The position numbers and the translations under genes were made by a program. This document shows positions 33,312 through 39,741 of a stretch of DNA of 39,741 bases, in pieces; the stretch's first letter is position 1, and the number at the start of each line of letters is the position of its first letter. The DNA comes from Neisseria polysaccharea ATCC 43768 (GTDB lineage: Bacteria > Pseudomonadota > Gammaproteobacteria > Burkholderiales > Neisseriaceae): positions 1-39,741 of the forward strand of contig ADBE01000128.1 of the NCBI GenBank assembly GCA_000176735.1, read 5' to 3'. The notes under the pieces were generated by a model, which was not told where the DNA came from, searched no databases, and saw only the letters and a list, made by a program, of their open reading frames with translations.

Positions 33312-35618
33312 ATGGCGAAAAACCTATTAATCGTCGAATCCCCGTCCAAAGCCAAAACCCTGAAAAAATATTTGGGCGGCGATTTTGAAATCCTTGCATC
33401 CTACGGACACGTCCGCGACCTCGTCCCCAAAAGCGGCGCGGTCGATCCCGACAACGGCTTTGCGATGAAATACCAACTCATCAGCCGCAACGCCAAACAC
33501 GTCGATGCCATCGTCGCCGGTGCCAAAGAAGCTGAAAACATCTACCTCGCAACCGACCCGGATAGGGAAGGCGAAGCCATTTCCTGGCATCTTTTAGAAA
33601 TCCTCAAATCCAAACGCGGTCTGAAAAACATCAAGCCGCAGCGTGTCGTGTTCCACGAAATCACCAAAAACGCCGTCCTTGACGCCGTCGCCAACCCGCG
33701 CGAAATCGAAATGGACTTGGTCGATGCGCAACAAGCCCGCCGTGCGCTGGACTATCTGGTCGGTTTCAACCTCTCGCCGTTGTTGTGGAAAAAAATCCGG
33801 CGCGGTTTGAGCGCGGGCCGTGTACAAAGTCCTGCTTTGCGCCTGATTTGCGAACGCGAAAACGAAATCCGCGCGTTTGAAGCGCAGGAATATTGGACGG
33901 TGCATCTCGACAGCCACAAAGGCCGCAGCAAGTTCACCGCCAAACTCGCCCAATACAACGGCGCAAAACTCGAACAATTCGACCTGCCGAACGAAGCCGC
34001 TCAAGCCGATGTGTTGAAAGAACTCGAAGGCAAAGAAGCCGTCGTTACCGCCATCGAAAAGAAAAAGCGCAGCCGTAATCCCGCCGCGCCGTTCACCACA
34101 TCCACCATGCAGCAGGATGCCGTGCGCAAACTCGGCTTCACTACCGACCGCACCATGCGTACCGCCCAGCAGCTTTACGAAGGTATTGACGTAGGGCAGG
34201 GTGCCATCGGTCTGATTACCTATATGCGTACCGACAGCGTGAACTTGGCGGATGAAGCCTTAACCGAAATCCGCCATTACATCGAAAACAAAATCGGCAA
34301 AGAATATCTGCCGAGTGCCGCCAAACAATACAAAACCAAATCCAAAAACGCCCAAGAAGCGCACGAAGCGATCCGCCCGACTTCCGTGTACCGCACGCCC
34401 GAAAGCGTCAAACCCTTCCTGAGCGCAGACCAGTTCAAACTCTATCAAATGATTTGGCAGCGCACCGTCGCCTGTCAGATGATGCCCGCCAAATTCGACC
34501 AAACTACCGTCGATATTACCGTCGGCAAAGGCGTGTTCCGCGTAACCGGACAAGTGCAAACTTTCGCAGGCTTCTTGAGCGTTTATGAAGAAAGCAGCGA
34601 CGATGAAGAAGGCGAAGACAGCAAAAAACTGCCCGAAATGAGCGAAGGCGACAAACTGCCCGTGGATAAACTCTACGGCGAACAACACTTTACCACTCCG
34701 CCGCCGCGATACAACGAAGCCACATTGGTTAAAGCCCTTGAAGAATACGGCATCGGCCGCCCCTCGACCTACGCCAGCATTATCTCCACGCTCAAAGACC
34801 GCGAATACGTCACCCTTGAGCAAAAACGCTTTATGCCCACCGACACAGGCGACATCGTCAACAAATTCCTGACCGAACACTTCGCCCAATACGTCGACTA
34901 CCACTTTACCGCCAAACTCGAAGACCAGCTCGACGAAATCGCCGGCGGCAAACGCCAATGGGTTCCCGTGATGGACAAATTCTGGAAGCCGTTTATCAAG
35001 CAAGTGGAAGAAAAAGAGGGCATCGAACGCGCCAAATTTACCACGCAGGAACTCGACGAAACCTGCCCCAAATGCGGTGGACACAAACTGCAAATCAAGT
35101 TCGGCAAAATGGGACGCTTCGTTGCCTGCGCCGGTTATCCCGAGTGCAGCTACACCCGCAACGTCAACGAAACCGCCGAAGAAGCTGCCGAACGCATCGC
35201 CAAAGCGGAAGCAGAACAAGCCGAACTTGACGGGCGCGAGTGTCCCAAATGCGGCGGTCGCCTAGTGTACAAATACAGCCGCACCGGCAGCAAATTCATC
35301 GGCTGCGCCAACTACCCCAAATGCAAACACGTCGAGCCGCTGGAAAAACCGAAAGATACCGGCGTCCAATGCCCGCAATGCAAAAAAGGCAACCTCGTCG
35401 AGCGCAAATCCCGCTACGGCAAACTGTTTTACAGTTGCAGCACTTATCCCGACTGCAACTACGCCACTTGGAACCCGCCCGTCGCCGAAGAATGCCCGAA
35501 CTGCCATTGGCCGGTCTTGACCATCAAAACCACCAAACGCTGGGGAGTGGAAAAAGTCTGCCCGCAAAAAGAATGCGGCTGGAAAGAGCAAATCGAACCG
35601 CCTGCACCGAAAGAGTGA
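33312..35618 (+). CDS. topA: DNA topoisomerase I
   Basis: A 768-residue type IA topoisomerase that relaxes negative supercoils. The TOPRIM domain (1 to about 140) starts NLLIVESPSKAKTLKKYLG and contains ATDPDREGEAISWHL, whose DxD is metal-binding. The catalytic tyrosine is Tyr304 in GLITYMRTDSVNL. QEAHEAIRPT and GIGRPSTYASII follow. The C terminus carries four cysteine zinc ribbons, beginning CPKCGGHKL, CPKCGGRLV, CPQCKKGNL and CPNCHWPVL. The start at 33312 follows GAGAACGAC; a longer open frame upstream overlaps smg and is not supported. Confidence 0.97.
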   Translation: MAKNLLIVESPSKAKTLKKYLGGDFEILASYGHVRDLVPKSGAVDPDNGFAMKYQLISRNAKHVDAIVAGAKEAENIYLATDPDREGEAISWHLLEILKSKRGLKNIKPQRVVFHEITKNAVLDAVANPREIEMDLVDAQQARRALDYLVGFNLSPLLWKKIRRGLSAGRVQSPALRLICERENEIRAFEAQEYWTVHLDSHKGRSKFTAKLAQYNGAKLEQFDLPNEAAQADVLKELEGKEAVVTAIEKKKRSRNPAAPFTTSTMQQDAVRKLGFTTDRTMRTAQQLYEGIDVGQGAIGLITYMRTDSVNLADEALTEIRHYIENKIGKEYLPSAAKQYKTKSKNAQEAHEAIRPTSVYRTPESVKPFLSADQFKLYQMIWQRTVACQMMPAKFDQTTVDITVGKGVFRVTGQVQTFAGFLSVYEESSDDEEGEDSKKLPEMSEGDKLPVDKLYGEQHFTTPPPRYNEATLVKALEEYGIGRPSTYASIISTLKDREYVTLEQKRFMPTDTGDIVNKFLTEHFAQYVDYHFTAKLEDQLDEIAGGKRQWVPVMDKFWKPFIKQVEEKEGIERAKFTTQELDETCPKCGGHKLQIKFGKMGRFVACAGYPECSYTRNVNETAEEAAERIAKAEAEQAELDGRECPKCGGRLVYKYSRTGSKFIGCANYPKCKHVEPLEKPKDTGVQCPQCKKGNLVERKSRYGKLFYSCSTYPDCNYATWNPPVAEECPNCHWPVLTIKTTKRWGVEKVCPQKECGWKEQIEPPAPKE

Positions 35619-35640
35619 AGCGGTTGGGATTGAGATGGAA

Positions 35641-35681
35641 GAAAATGCCGTCTGAAAGGAGTTTCAGACGGCATTTTCTTC
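35641..35681 (+). terminator. Uptake-sequence terminator of topA
   Basis: GAAAATGCCGTCTGAAA (35641-35657) pairs perfectly with TTTCAGACGGCATTTTC (35662-35678), followed by TT. It marks the left edge of the AT-rich accessory block. Confidence 0.9.
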
Positions 35682-35695
35682 ATGTGAAAACAAAC

Positions 35696-35965
35696 CTACT
35701 CAGATTGAAACTGTTTACACACTTCTATATTAATCCGTATAAAGTCCTGCCACGACATTTGTTCTGATAAGTAATGGTGATAATAGTCCTCCACACGACA
35801 GACCAAAGGGCGCGTTTCATAGATAGTGCATAAGCGCGTTGAATCATCGAAATGGCGGCAGGTACCATCTCCTCGATCCAGGTATATGGTTTGTTCGCTT
35901 AAATTGACCTTTTGACAGCACAAACCGCAAGCAGAGCATGGGAAGGGTTCTGATGAGGCAATCAA
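35696..35965 (-). CDS. YkgJ-family cysteine-cluster protein
   Basis: An 89-residue protein with the YkgJ-type cysteine pattern: CxxCGLCC at 10-17, then C36, C46 and C56 in TCRHFDD...LCTIYETRPLVCR, plus C83. The family is thought to bind zinc or an iron-sulfur cluster; its substrate is unknown. No ATG is available. Translation appears to start at TTG (35965-35963), which overlaps the TGA of the upstream gene (TTGA), so it is translationally coupled to the 139-aa protein. A more distant in-frame start is blocked by that overlap. It is the last gene of the minus-strand cluster and ends near the topA terminator. Confidence 0.85.
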   Translation of the reverse strand: MIASSEPFPCSACGLCCQKVNLSEQTIYLDRGDGTCRHFDDSTRLCTIYETRPLVCRVEDYYHHYLSEQMSWQDFIRINIEVCKQFQSE

Positions 35966-36381
35966 AAATCGATTACTTTCACATTGTCGTTTTTCAAAGC
36001 TGCAATCAGATTGTCCACTTGTTTCAGTGGGGAATCTTTGGCAATGCTTACAATGCCGTTAATTGCTGTATCAATAACGTGGATATTTCCCGCTTCCATT
36101 CCTTTGTCCAATGCCTCAAATAAACCGTCAATCATTTTGCGACGTTCTTTGAACGTATTTTCCAGATACAAGCGCAAAATTTCTTGTTGGTTTTTCAATT
36201 CTGTTAATCGGACATCACGCCATGCACCAATGACTTCACGTTTGGTTTTCTCTTGAGCAGCAATTTTCTTATATTCGTTGCGTGCTTCTAAGATGCGAAG
36301 AAACGAATTAGAAGCCGCATCAAACGAAATGTTTGCTGGATTCTTTGTTGGTAACTTATTAAGGATTTGGATTTTTCCCAT
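35962..36381 (-). CDS. Small helical protein of unknown function (139 aa)
   Basis: A 139-residue soluble, charged protein that appears almost entirely helical. A short N-terminal strand (GKIQILNKLP) is followed by long amphipathic helices (SFLRILEARNEYKKIAAQEK and NQQEILRLYLENTFKERR) and a C-terminal KQVDNLIAALKNDNVKVIDF. There is no signal or membrane segment. The ATG shares one base with the stop of the 315-aa gene (TAATG), and its own stop overlaps the YkgJ start, so all three should be made together. I do not recognise the family. It could be a binding partner or regulator of the membrane-type protein. Confidence 0.72.
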   Translation of the reverse strand: MGKIQILNKLPTKNPANISFDAASNSFLRILEARNEYKKIAAQEKTKREVIGAWRDVRLTELKNQQEILRLYLENTFKERRKMIDGLFEALDKGMEAGNIHVIDTAINGIVSIAKDSPLKQVDNLIAALKNDNVKVIDF

Positions 36382-37328
36382 TATACTGTACCTAATTCGA
36401 TATTCAGATAACCTTCGCATTGATGACGGATATTGGCTACAGGAGATCCGTCCTCTTCCATAATAGGCGTATTCAGCAGATTTTTAATTGCTTTGCCGAT
36501 GACCAGCATGGTGTGGAAATCAGGATGGTCGGCATGGTCGACACGAACCTTTTCGAAACGTTTAACCATTTCTTCTAAGGTATGGCGTATTTCCCTTGCG
36601 TTTTCCTTCAACCCTTCTAATCCTTCTGTAATTAAATCCATCTCGTCAATAGCCTCATCGATTTCAGCCCTATATGCTCGTGCTTCCGTCAGAGCCTCTT
36701 CCGCCTTGCTTGCCAGCATAAATCCACCGATTGCTAAAGCAGGTCCTGCCACGATGCCACCCAAAGCCACCATGCCGCCTGCCATACCGAATCCACCTGC
36801 TGCCAATGAGCCACCTCCGAGCCAAGCAAGGGTTGCATTGGTTGCCGCAGCACCTGAAAGGGTGGAGATTGCTGTTCCTGTGGAAGCAGTTGCAAGCATA
36901 GGTACTGCACCGTATACGCCAAAGCCTGCCAGTGCGCCAGTAATGGCACTACTGCCGAGATTGGTGCTTAACTCTAAAGAAGTTTGCACCATAGTTTCCA
37001 TTTCTTTTAATTCAGCAATATCAAATGTACTGTTAAAACCCGATAGTTCGCTTTTCGCATGCTTGTTGCTGGTGTTGTTTAGGACTTGAACAATATGTCT
37101 GATTTGATTGTTAAAAATATCAACCTTAAACTGTCCCAACTCCTCAAAAGCAAGGTTGGTTTCGTCTTTAGTCGAATTCAATTCTCTTTTCCTGCGTTTA
37201 TAACGGCGTTCTGCACGCTCACCTATTTCTTTTGCATCATCTATATCGCTGAGTGCGGCTGCTCCTTTGACAATACCTGTTGCAGCAAGGGCGGCGGCTG
37301 CACCCCAAAGTAAAACTGGAATAGCCAT
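36381..37328 (-). CDS. Coiled-coil protein with glycine-rich hydrophobic centre, unknown function
   Basis: A 315-residue protein. Residues 3-26 are a hydrophobic Ala-rich segment. Residues 28-65 are highly charged and coiled-coil-like (AERRYKRRKRELNSTKDE). Residues 127-207 form a long Gly/Ala-rich hydrophobic region with many GxxxG and GG steps (GALAGFGVYGAV, LGGGSLAAGGFGMAGGMVALGG). Residues 208-262 are again a charged coiled coil, followed by a compact C terminus. Such a hydrophobic hairpin between coiled coils can insert into membranes and recalls helical pore-forming proteins, but I cannot identify a family. It is the first gene of the AT-rich minus-strand cluster, read away from the XRE regulator. 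Confidence 0.75.
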   Translation of the reverse strand: MAIPVLLWGAAAALAATGIVKGAAALSDIDDAKEIGERAERRYKRRKRELNSTKDETNLAFEELGQFKVDIFNNQIRHIVQVLNNTSNKHAKSELSGFNSTFDIAELKEMETMVQTSLELSTNLGSSAITGALAGFGVYGAVPMLATASTGTAISTLSGAAATNATLAWLGGGSLAAGGFGMAGGMVALGGIVAGPALAIGGFMLASKAEEALTEARAYRAEIDEAIDEMDLITEGLEGLKENAREIRHTLEEMVKRFEKVRVDHADHPDFHTMLVIGKAIKNLLNTPIMEEDGSPVANIRHQCEGYLNIELGTV

Positions 37329-37347
37329 GTGTAATTTCCTAAAGTGT

Positions 37348-37377
37348 ATAAAAAGTTAAGAATATTGAAGTTTCAAT
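37348..37377 (-). promoter_or_regulatory. Candidate promoter of the three-gene cluster with a 14-bp dyad
   Basis: On the minus strand TTGAAA (37376-37371) and TTTTAT (37353-37348) are 17 bp apart. The -35 lies inside a perfect dyad ATTGAA-GT-TTCAAT (37364-37377). The -10 is weak. Confidence 0.4.
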
Positions 37378-37413
37378 GTGTATTTAGATTTTAAAATTCT
37401 ATTAAAAATACAT

Positions 37414-37443
37414 TTGCCATTCCAGTAAACTAAAGTTTAAAAT
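37414..37443 (+). promoter_or_regulatory. Candidate promoter of the XRE gene with a spacer dyad
   Basis: TTGCCA (37414-37419) and TAAAAT (37438-37443) are 18 bp apart. A perfect dyad TAAACT-AA-AGTTTA (37426-37439) fills the spacer and touches the -10, typical for an autoregulatory operator. Confidence 0.5.
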
Positions 37444-37484
37444 CTATCCAAATAATTTAACCATCTATACAGAAAGTTCAGCTT

Positions 37485-37862
37485 ATGGAAACCCACGAAA
37501 AAATCCGCCTGATGCGCGAATTGAACAAATGGTCGCAGGAGGATATGGCGGAAAAGCTGGCGATGTCGGCAGGCGGGTATGCCAAAATCGAACGGGGCGA
37601 AACGCAGTTGAATATCCCGCGTTTGGAGCAGTTGGCTCAGATTTTCAAAATCGATATGTGGGACTTGCTCAAATCGGGCGGCGGCGGGATGGTGTTTCAG
37701 ATTAATGAAGGTGATAGTGGTGGCGATATTGCGTTGTATGCGTCAGGTGATGCTTCGATGAAAATAGAATTTTTAAAAATGGAGTTGAAACATTGTAAAG
37801 AAATGTTGGAACAAAAAGACAAAGAAATCGAGCTGCTCCGCAAGCTGACCGAAACCGTTTAA
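37485..37862 (+). CDS. XRE-family transcriptional regulator with C-terminal coiled coil
   Basis: A 125-residue DNA-binding protein. Residues 3-62 are a Cro/CI-type helix-turn-helix (KIRLMRELNKWSQEDMAEKLAMSAGGYAKIERGETQLNIPRLEQLAQIFKI, given here in outline), with the recognition helix at SAGGYAKIERG. A Gly-rich hinge (about 66-90) leads to a 35-residue coiled coil (FLKMELKHCKEMLEQKDKEIELLRKL) that probably drives dimerisation. It is divergent from the three-gene cluster, sharing a 156-bp AT-rich promoter region with two dyads. Its natural targets are probably itself and the cluster. The 5' part is GC-richer than the 3' part. It ends in an uptake-sequence terminator. Confidence 0.88.
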   Translation: METHEKIRLMRELNKWSQEDMAEKLAMSAGGYAKIERGETQLNIPRLEQLAQIFKIDMWDLLKSGGGGMVFQINEGDSGGDIALYASGDASMKIEFLKMELKHCKEMLEQKDKEIELLRKLTETV

Positions 37863-37866
37863 ACAG

Positions 37867-37906
37867 ATATGCCGTCTGAAAAAAGTTTTCAGACGGCATA
37901 TTCTTT
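37867..37906 (+). terminator. Uptake-sequence terminator of the XRE gene
   Basis: ATATGCCGTCTGAAAA (37867-37882) pairs with TTTTCAGACGGCATAT (37886-37901), followed by TCTTT. It marks the right edge of the accessory block. Confidence 0.88.
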
Positions 37907-37917
37907 GACAGGTCTTG

Positions 37918-37923
37918 TATAAT
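37918..37923 (+). promoter_or_regulatory. Consensus -10 box upstream of rsmD
   Basis: TATAAT, preceded directly by TG. No matching -35 is at 16-18 bp; a TTGACA at 37905-37910 is too close to act as its -35. Confidence 0.4.
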
Positions 37924-37950
37924 ACCGTTTGAACTTACAGGTTTTTGATT

Positions 37951-38520
37951 ATGGCGGCAGGCAAACATACCAAACACAGCAACCGGGTACGCATTATCGG
38001 CGGGCAATGCCGGGGCAGGAAATTGAGTTTCGCATCCGCAGACGGGCTGCGCCCAACCCCCGACAGCGTGCGTGAAAAGCTGTTTAACTGGCTGGGACAG
38101 GATTTGACGGGCAAAACGGTTTTGGATCTCTTCGGAGGCAGCGGCGCACTCGGTATGGAAGCCGCTTCGCGTAATGCAAAACGGGTCGTGATTGCAGACA
38201 ACAACCGTCAAACGGTACAAACCCTTGAGAAAAACAGCCGCGAACTGGGTTTGGGGCAGGTGCAAACCGTCTGTTCGGACGGCATTGCCTATTTGGCAAA
38301 CCTAAAAGAGAAATTCGATGTCGTCTTCCTTGATCCGCCGTTTGCGTGGCAAAGTTGGGAAAGTCTTTTCAATGTATTGGGCACACGCCTGAATGACGGT
38401 GCATATGTCTATATCGAGGCGGGTACGCTGCCGGATATTCCCGATTGGCTGGTGGAATATAGAGAGGGGAAATCGGGGCAGAGTACATTTGAATTAAGGG
38501 TTTTCCAAGTGGCTGAATAA
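37951..38520 (+). CDS. rsmD: 16S rRNA (guanine-966-N2)-methyltransferase RsmD
   Basis: A 189-residue S-adenosylmethionine-dependent enzyme that methylates G966 of 16S rRNA during 30S assembly. The N-terminal RIIGGQCRGRKLSF and LRPTPDSVREKLFNWL are typical. The SAM motif is VLDLFGGSGALGMEAASR (about 58-75), and the catalytic DPPF follows in FDVVFLDPPFAW. The ATG at 37951 was preferred over an in-frame TTG two codons earlier. ACAGG serves as the ribosome site. It lies just outside the accessory block. Confidence 0.95.
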   Translation: MAAGKHTKHSNRVRIIGGQCRGRKLSFASADGLRPTPDSVREKLFNWLGQDLTGKTVLDLFGGSGALGMEAASRNAKRVVIADNNRQTVQTLEKNSRELGLGQVQTVCSDGIAYLANLKEKFDVVFLDPPFAWQSWESLFNVLGTRLNDGAYVYIEAGTLPDIPDWLVEYREGKSGQSTFELRVFQVAE

Positions 38521-38526
38521 TATGCG

Positions 38527-38545
38527 CTTTGATAATCATTTCCGA
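38527..38545 (+). promoter_or_regulatory. Weak Fur-box-like sequence upstream of the ferredoxin gene
   Basis: GATAATCATTTCC (38531-38543) matches 11 of the last 13 positions of the Fur consensus GATAATGATAATCATTATC, but the first third does not match. It lies 100 bp before the ferredoxin start. Confidence 0.2.
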
Positions 38546-38589
38546 GTTGTAAACATTCGTTTGCGTCAGCATGGTTTAAAAAAGCTTTG

Positions 38590-38598
38590 TGCTATAAT
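38590..38598 (+). promoter_or_regulatory. Extended -10 promoter of the ferredoxin gene
   Basis: TGC-TATAAT is a perfect extended -10, about 45 bp before the start codon. Such promoters need little or no -35, and none is evident here. Confidence 0.6.
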
Positions 38599-38621
38599 CC
38601 GCGCCCGAACGGTTTTGATAA

Positions 38622-38894
<273 letters not shown>

Positions 38895-38952
38895 ATTAAT
38901 TACTTTTAAAAACATAATATTATTTTTGTTTTAAGATAAAGTGAAAAAAAAC

Positions 38953-38981
38953 TTGACGGGGAAACGAGCCACTAATAAACT
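38953..38981 (+). promoter_or_regulatory. Promoter of the tRNA-tuf operon
   Basis: TTGACG (38953-38958), a 17-bp spacer and TAAACT (38976-38981) are followed by GCGCTC at the expected start point. A GC-rich discriminator of this kind is common at stringently controlled stable-RNA promoters. Confidence 0.55.
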
Positions 38982-38994
38982 AGCGCTCTCTTTT

Positions 38995-39078
38995 GGAGGG
39001 ATTCCCGAGCGGCCAAAGGGGGCAGACTGTAAATCTGTTGCGAAAGCTTCGAAGGTTCGAATCCTTCTCCCTCCACCA
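38995..39078 (+). tRNA. tRNA-Tyr (GTA)
   Basis: The 84-nt sequence has acceptor arms GGAGGGA and TCCCTCC, a D arm, an anticodon loop CTGTAAA with anticodon GTA, a long type II variable arm, the T loop GGTTCGAATCC and an encoded CCA end. It is the first of three clustered tRNA genes before tuf. Confidence 0.96.
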
Positions 39079-39108
39079 AAATTCTTACTTGGGGCAGTAG
39101 CGAGTAAT

Positions 39109-39182
39109 GCGGGTGTAGCTCAATGGTAGAGCAGAAGCCTTCCAAGCTTACGGTGAGGGTTCGATTCCCTTCACCCGCTCCA
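39109..39182 (+). tRNA. tRNA-Gly (TCC)
   Basis: The 74-nt cloverleaf has acceptor arms GCGGGTG and CACCCGC, anticodon TCC at 39141-39143, T loop GGTTCGATTCC and an encoded CCA. It lies 30 bp after tRNA-Tyr. Confidence 0.96.
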
Positions 39183-39191
39183 GACAATTAG

Positions 39192-39266
<75 letters not shown>

Positions 39267-39314
39267 TCTTACTCAATTATTCATTTCTTTAAAGCTTAGA
39301 TATAGGAAATTGCC

Positions 39315-39741
39315 ATGGCTAAGGAAAAATTCGAACGTAGCAAACCGCACGTAAACGTTGGCACCATCGGTCACGTTGACCATGGTAAAACCACTCTGAC
39401 TGCTGCTTTGACTACTATTTTGGCTAAAAAATTCGGCGGTGCTGCAAAAGCTTACGACCAAATCGACAACGCACCCGAAGAAAAAGCACGCGGTATTACC
39501 ATTAACACCTCGCACGTAGAATACGAAACCGAAACCCGCCACTACGCACACGTAGACTGCCCGGGTCACGCCGACTACGTTAAAAACATGATTACCGGCG
39601 CCGCACAAATGGACGGCGCAATCCTGGTATGTTCCGCAGCCGACGGCCCTATGCCGCAAACCCGCGAACACATCCTGCTGGCCCGCCAAGTAGGCGTACC
39701 TTACATCATCGTGTTCATGAACAAATGCGACATGGTTGACG
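39315..39741 (+). CDS. tuf: Elongation factor Tu (5' part, runs off the window)
   Basis: 142 complete codons of a highly conserved GTPase that brings aminoacyl-tRNA to the ribosome. The reading frame stays open to the window edge. The P loop GHVDHGKTT begins at about residue 19. Switch I contains [13 protein letters not shown], and [12 protein letters not shown] is the G3 region with the switch II histidine. NKCD starts at about 136 (G4). The tRNA-Tyr/Gly/Thr-tuf order is the classic tufB-type arrangement. AGGAAATTGCC provides the ribosome site. Codon use is that of a highly expressed gene. Confidence 0.98.
   Translation, partial: MAKEKFERSKPHVNVGTIGHVDHGKTTLTAALTTILAKKFGGAAKAYDQIDNAPEEKARGITINTSHVEYETETRHYAHVDCPGHADYVKNMITGAAQMDGAILVCSAADGPMPQTREHILLARQVGVPYIIVFMNKCDMVD

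Larger units (their letters stand above)
35679..37866. other. AT-rich accessory block without uptake sequences
   Basis: Base composition falls visibly between the topA terminator and the terminator of the XRE gene, mainly over 35696-37480. I find no uptake sequence in about 2.2 kb, although the rest of the window has one every few hundred bases. It holds three stop-to-start overlapping minus-strand genes and a divergent XRE regulator. No integrase, transposase or flanking repeat is seen, so the mode of acquisition is unknown. Confidence 0.6.

Noticed and set aside
34260-35219. 319-codon Phe/Gly-rich frame opposite topA
   Set aside because: It mirrors the conserved topA codons. It looks hydrophobic only because of antisense codon bias.
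37905-37923. TTGACA plus TATAAT as a promoter pair for rsmD
   Set aside because: The boxes are only 7 bp apart, too close to be used together by sigma70. Only the -10 is retained as a candidate.
39273-39689. 138-codon frame on the minus strand opposite tuf
   Set aside because: It is antisense to the extremely conserved EF-Tu sequence, which runs off the window and so has no stop here.

Overview
The window is chromosomal DNA from a Neisseria of the gonorrhoeae/meningitidis/lactamica group. It is studded with the 12-bp DNA uptake sequence ATGCCGTCTGAA, often as inverted pairs that form terminators. It also carries a 155-bp Correia element, a poly-C phase-variation tract, a ComE-type competence protein and genes typical of the genus. 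I recall the same gene order from sequenced meningococcal and gonococcal chromosomes, but I could not check this. Between galE and tex there is only a 113-bp spacer with no capsule genes. That is the capsule-null (cnl) arrangement of gonococci, N. lactamica and some carried meningococci, so the strain should be acapsulate; the sequence does not decide the species.

Layout. 1-4.1 kb: comE, dnaJ and an OPT-family transporter on the plus strand. 4.1-7.75 kb: galE-rfbB-rfbA-rfbC on the minus strand (nucleotide-sugar synthesis, without rfbD). 7.75-13.4 kb: cnl spacer, tex, a secreted six-cysteine protein, gltS, a DUF1311-like lipoprotein and a 65-aa protein. 13.6-15.7 kb: a gene starting in a C13 tract that is out of frame and also carries a second frameshift, followed by the Correia element. 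15.7-20.6 kb: fadL/P1 and pyk (minus), an unknown membrane protein (plus), and a DUF3579-acetyltransferase fusion translationally coupled to an unlisted 41-aa lipoprotein (minus). 20.7-23 kb: pyrB-pyrI and a membrane protein. 23.2-31.5 kb: a LysM protein divergent from the compact def-fmt-rsmB-DUF4390-ntrY-ntrX cluster. 31.5-35.6 kb: dprA, smg, topA. 35.7-37.9 kb: an AT-rich accessory block without uptake sequences, holding three overlapping minus-strand genes and a divergent XRE regulator. 37.9-39.7 kb: rsmD, a ferredoxin, tRNA-Tyr, tRNA-Gly, tRNA-Thr and the start of tuf.

Most of the window is housekeeping. The points of greatest interest are: (i) the accessory block, where a coiled-coil/glycine-rich hydrophobic protein, a small helical partner and a YkgJ-type cysteine protein overlap stop-to-start, with 14-bp dyads in both divergent promoters; (ii) the doubly frameshifted phase-variable gene; (iii) the cnl junction; (iv) an NtrX whose AAA+ domain has lost its ATP-binding and sigma54-contact motifs. 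I see no CRISPR array, prophage, complete insertion sequence or biosynthetic cluster.
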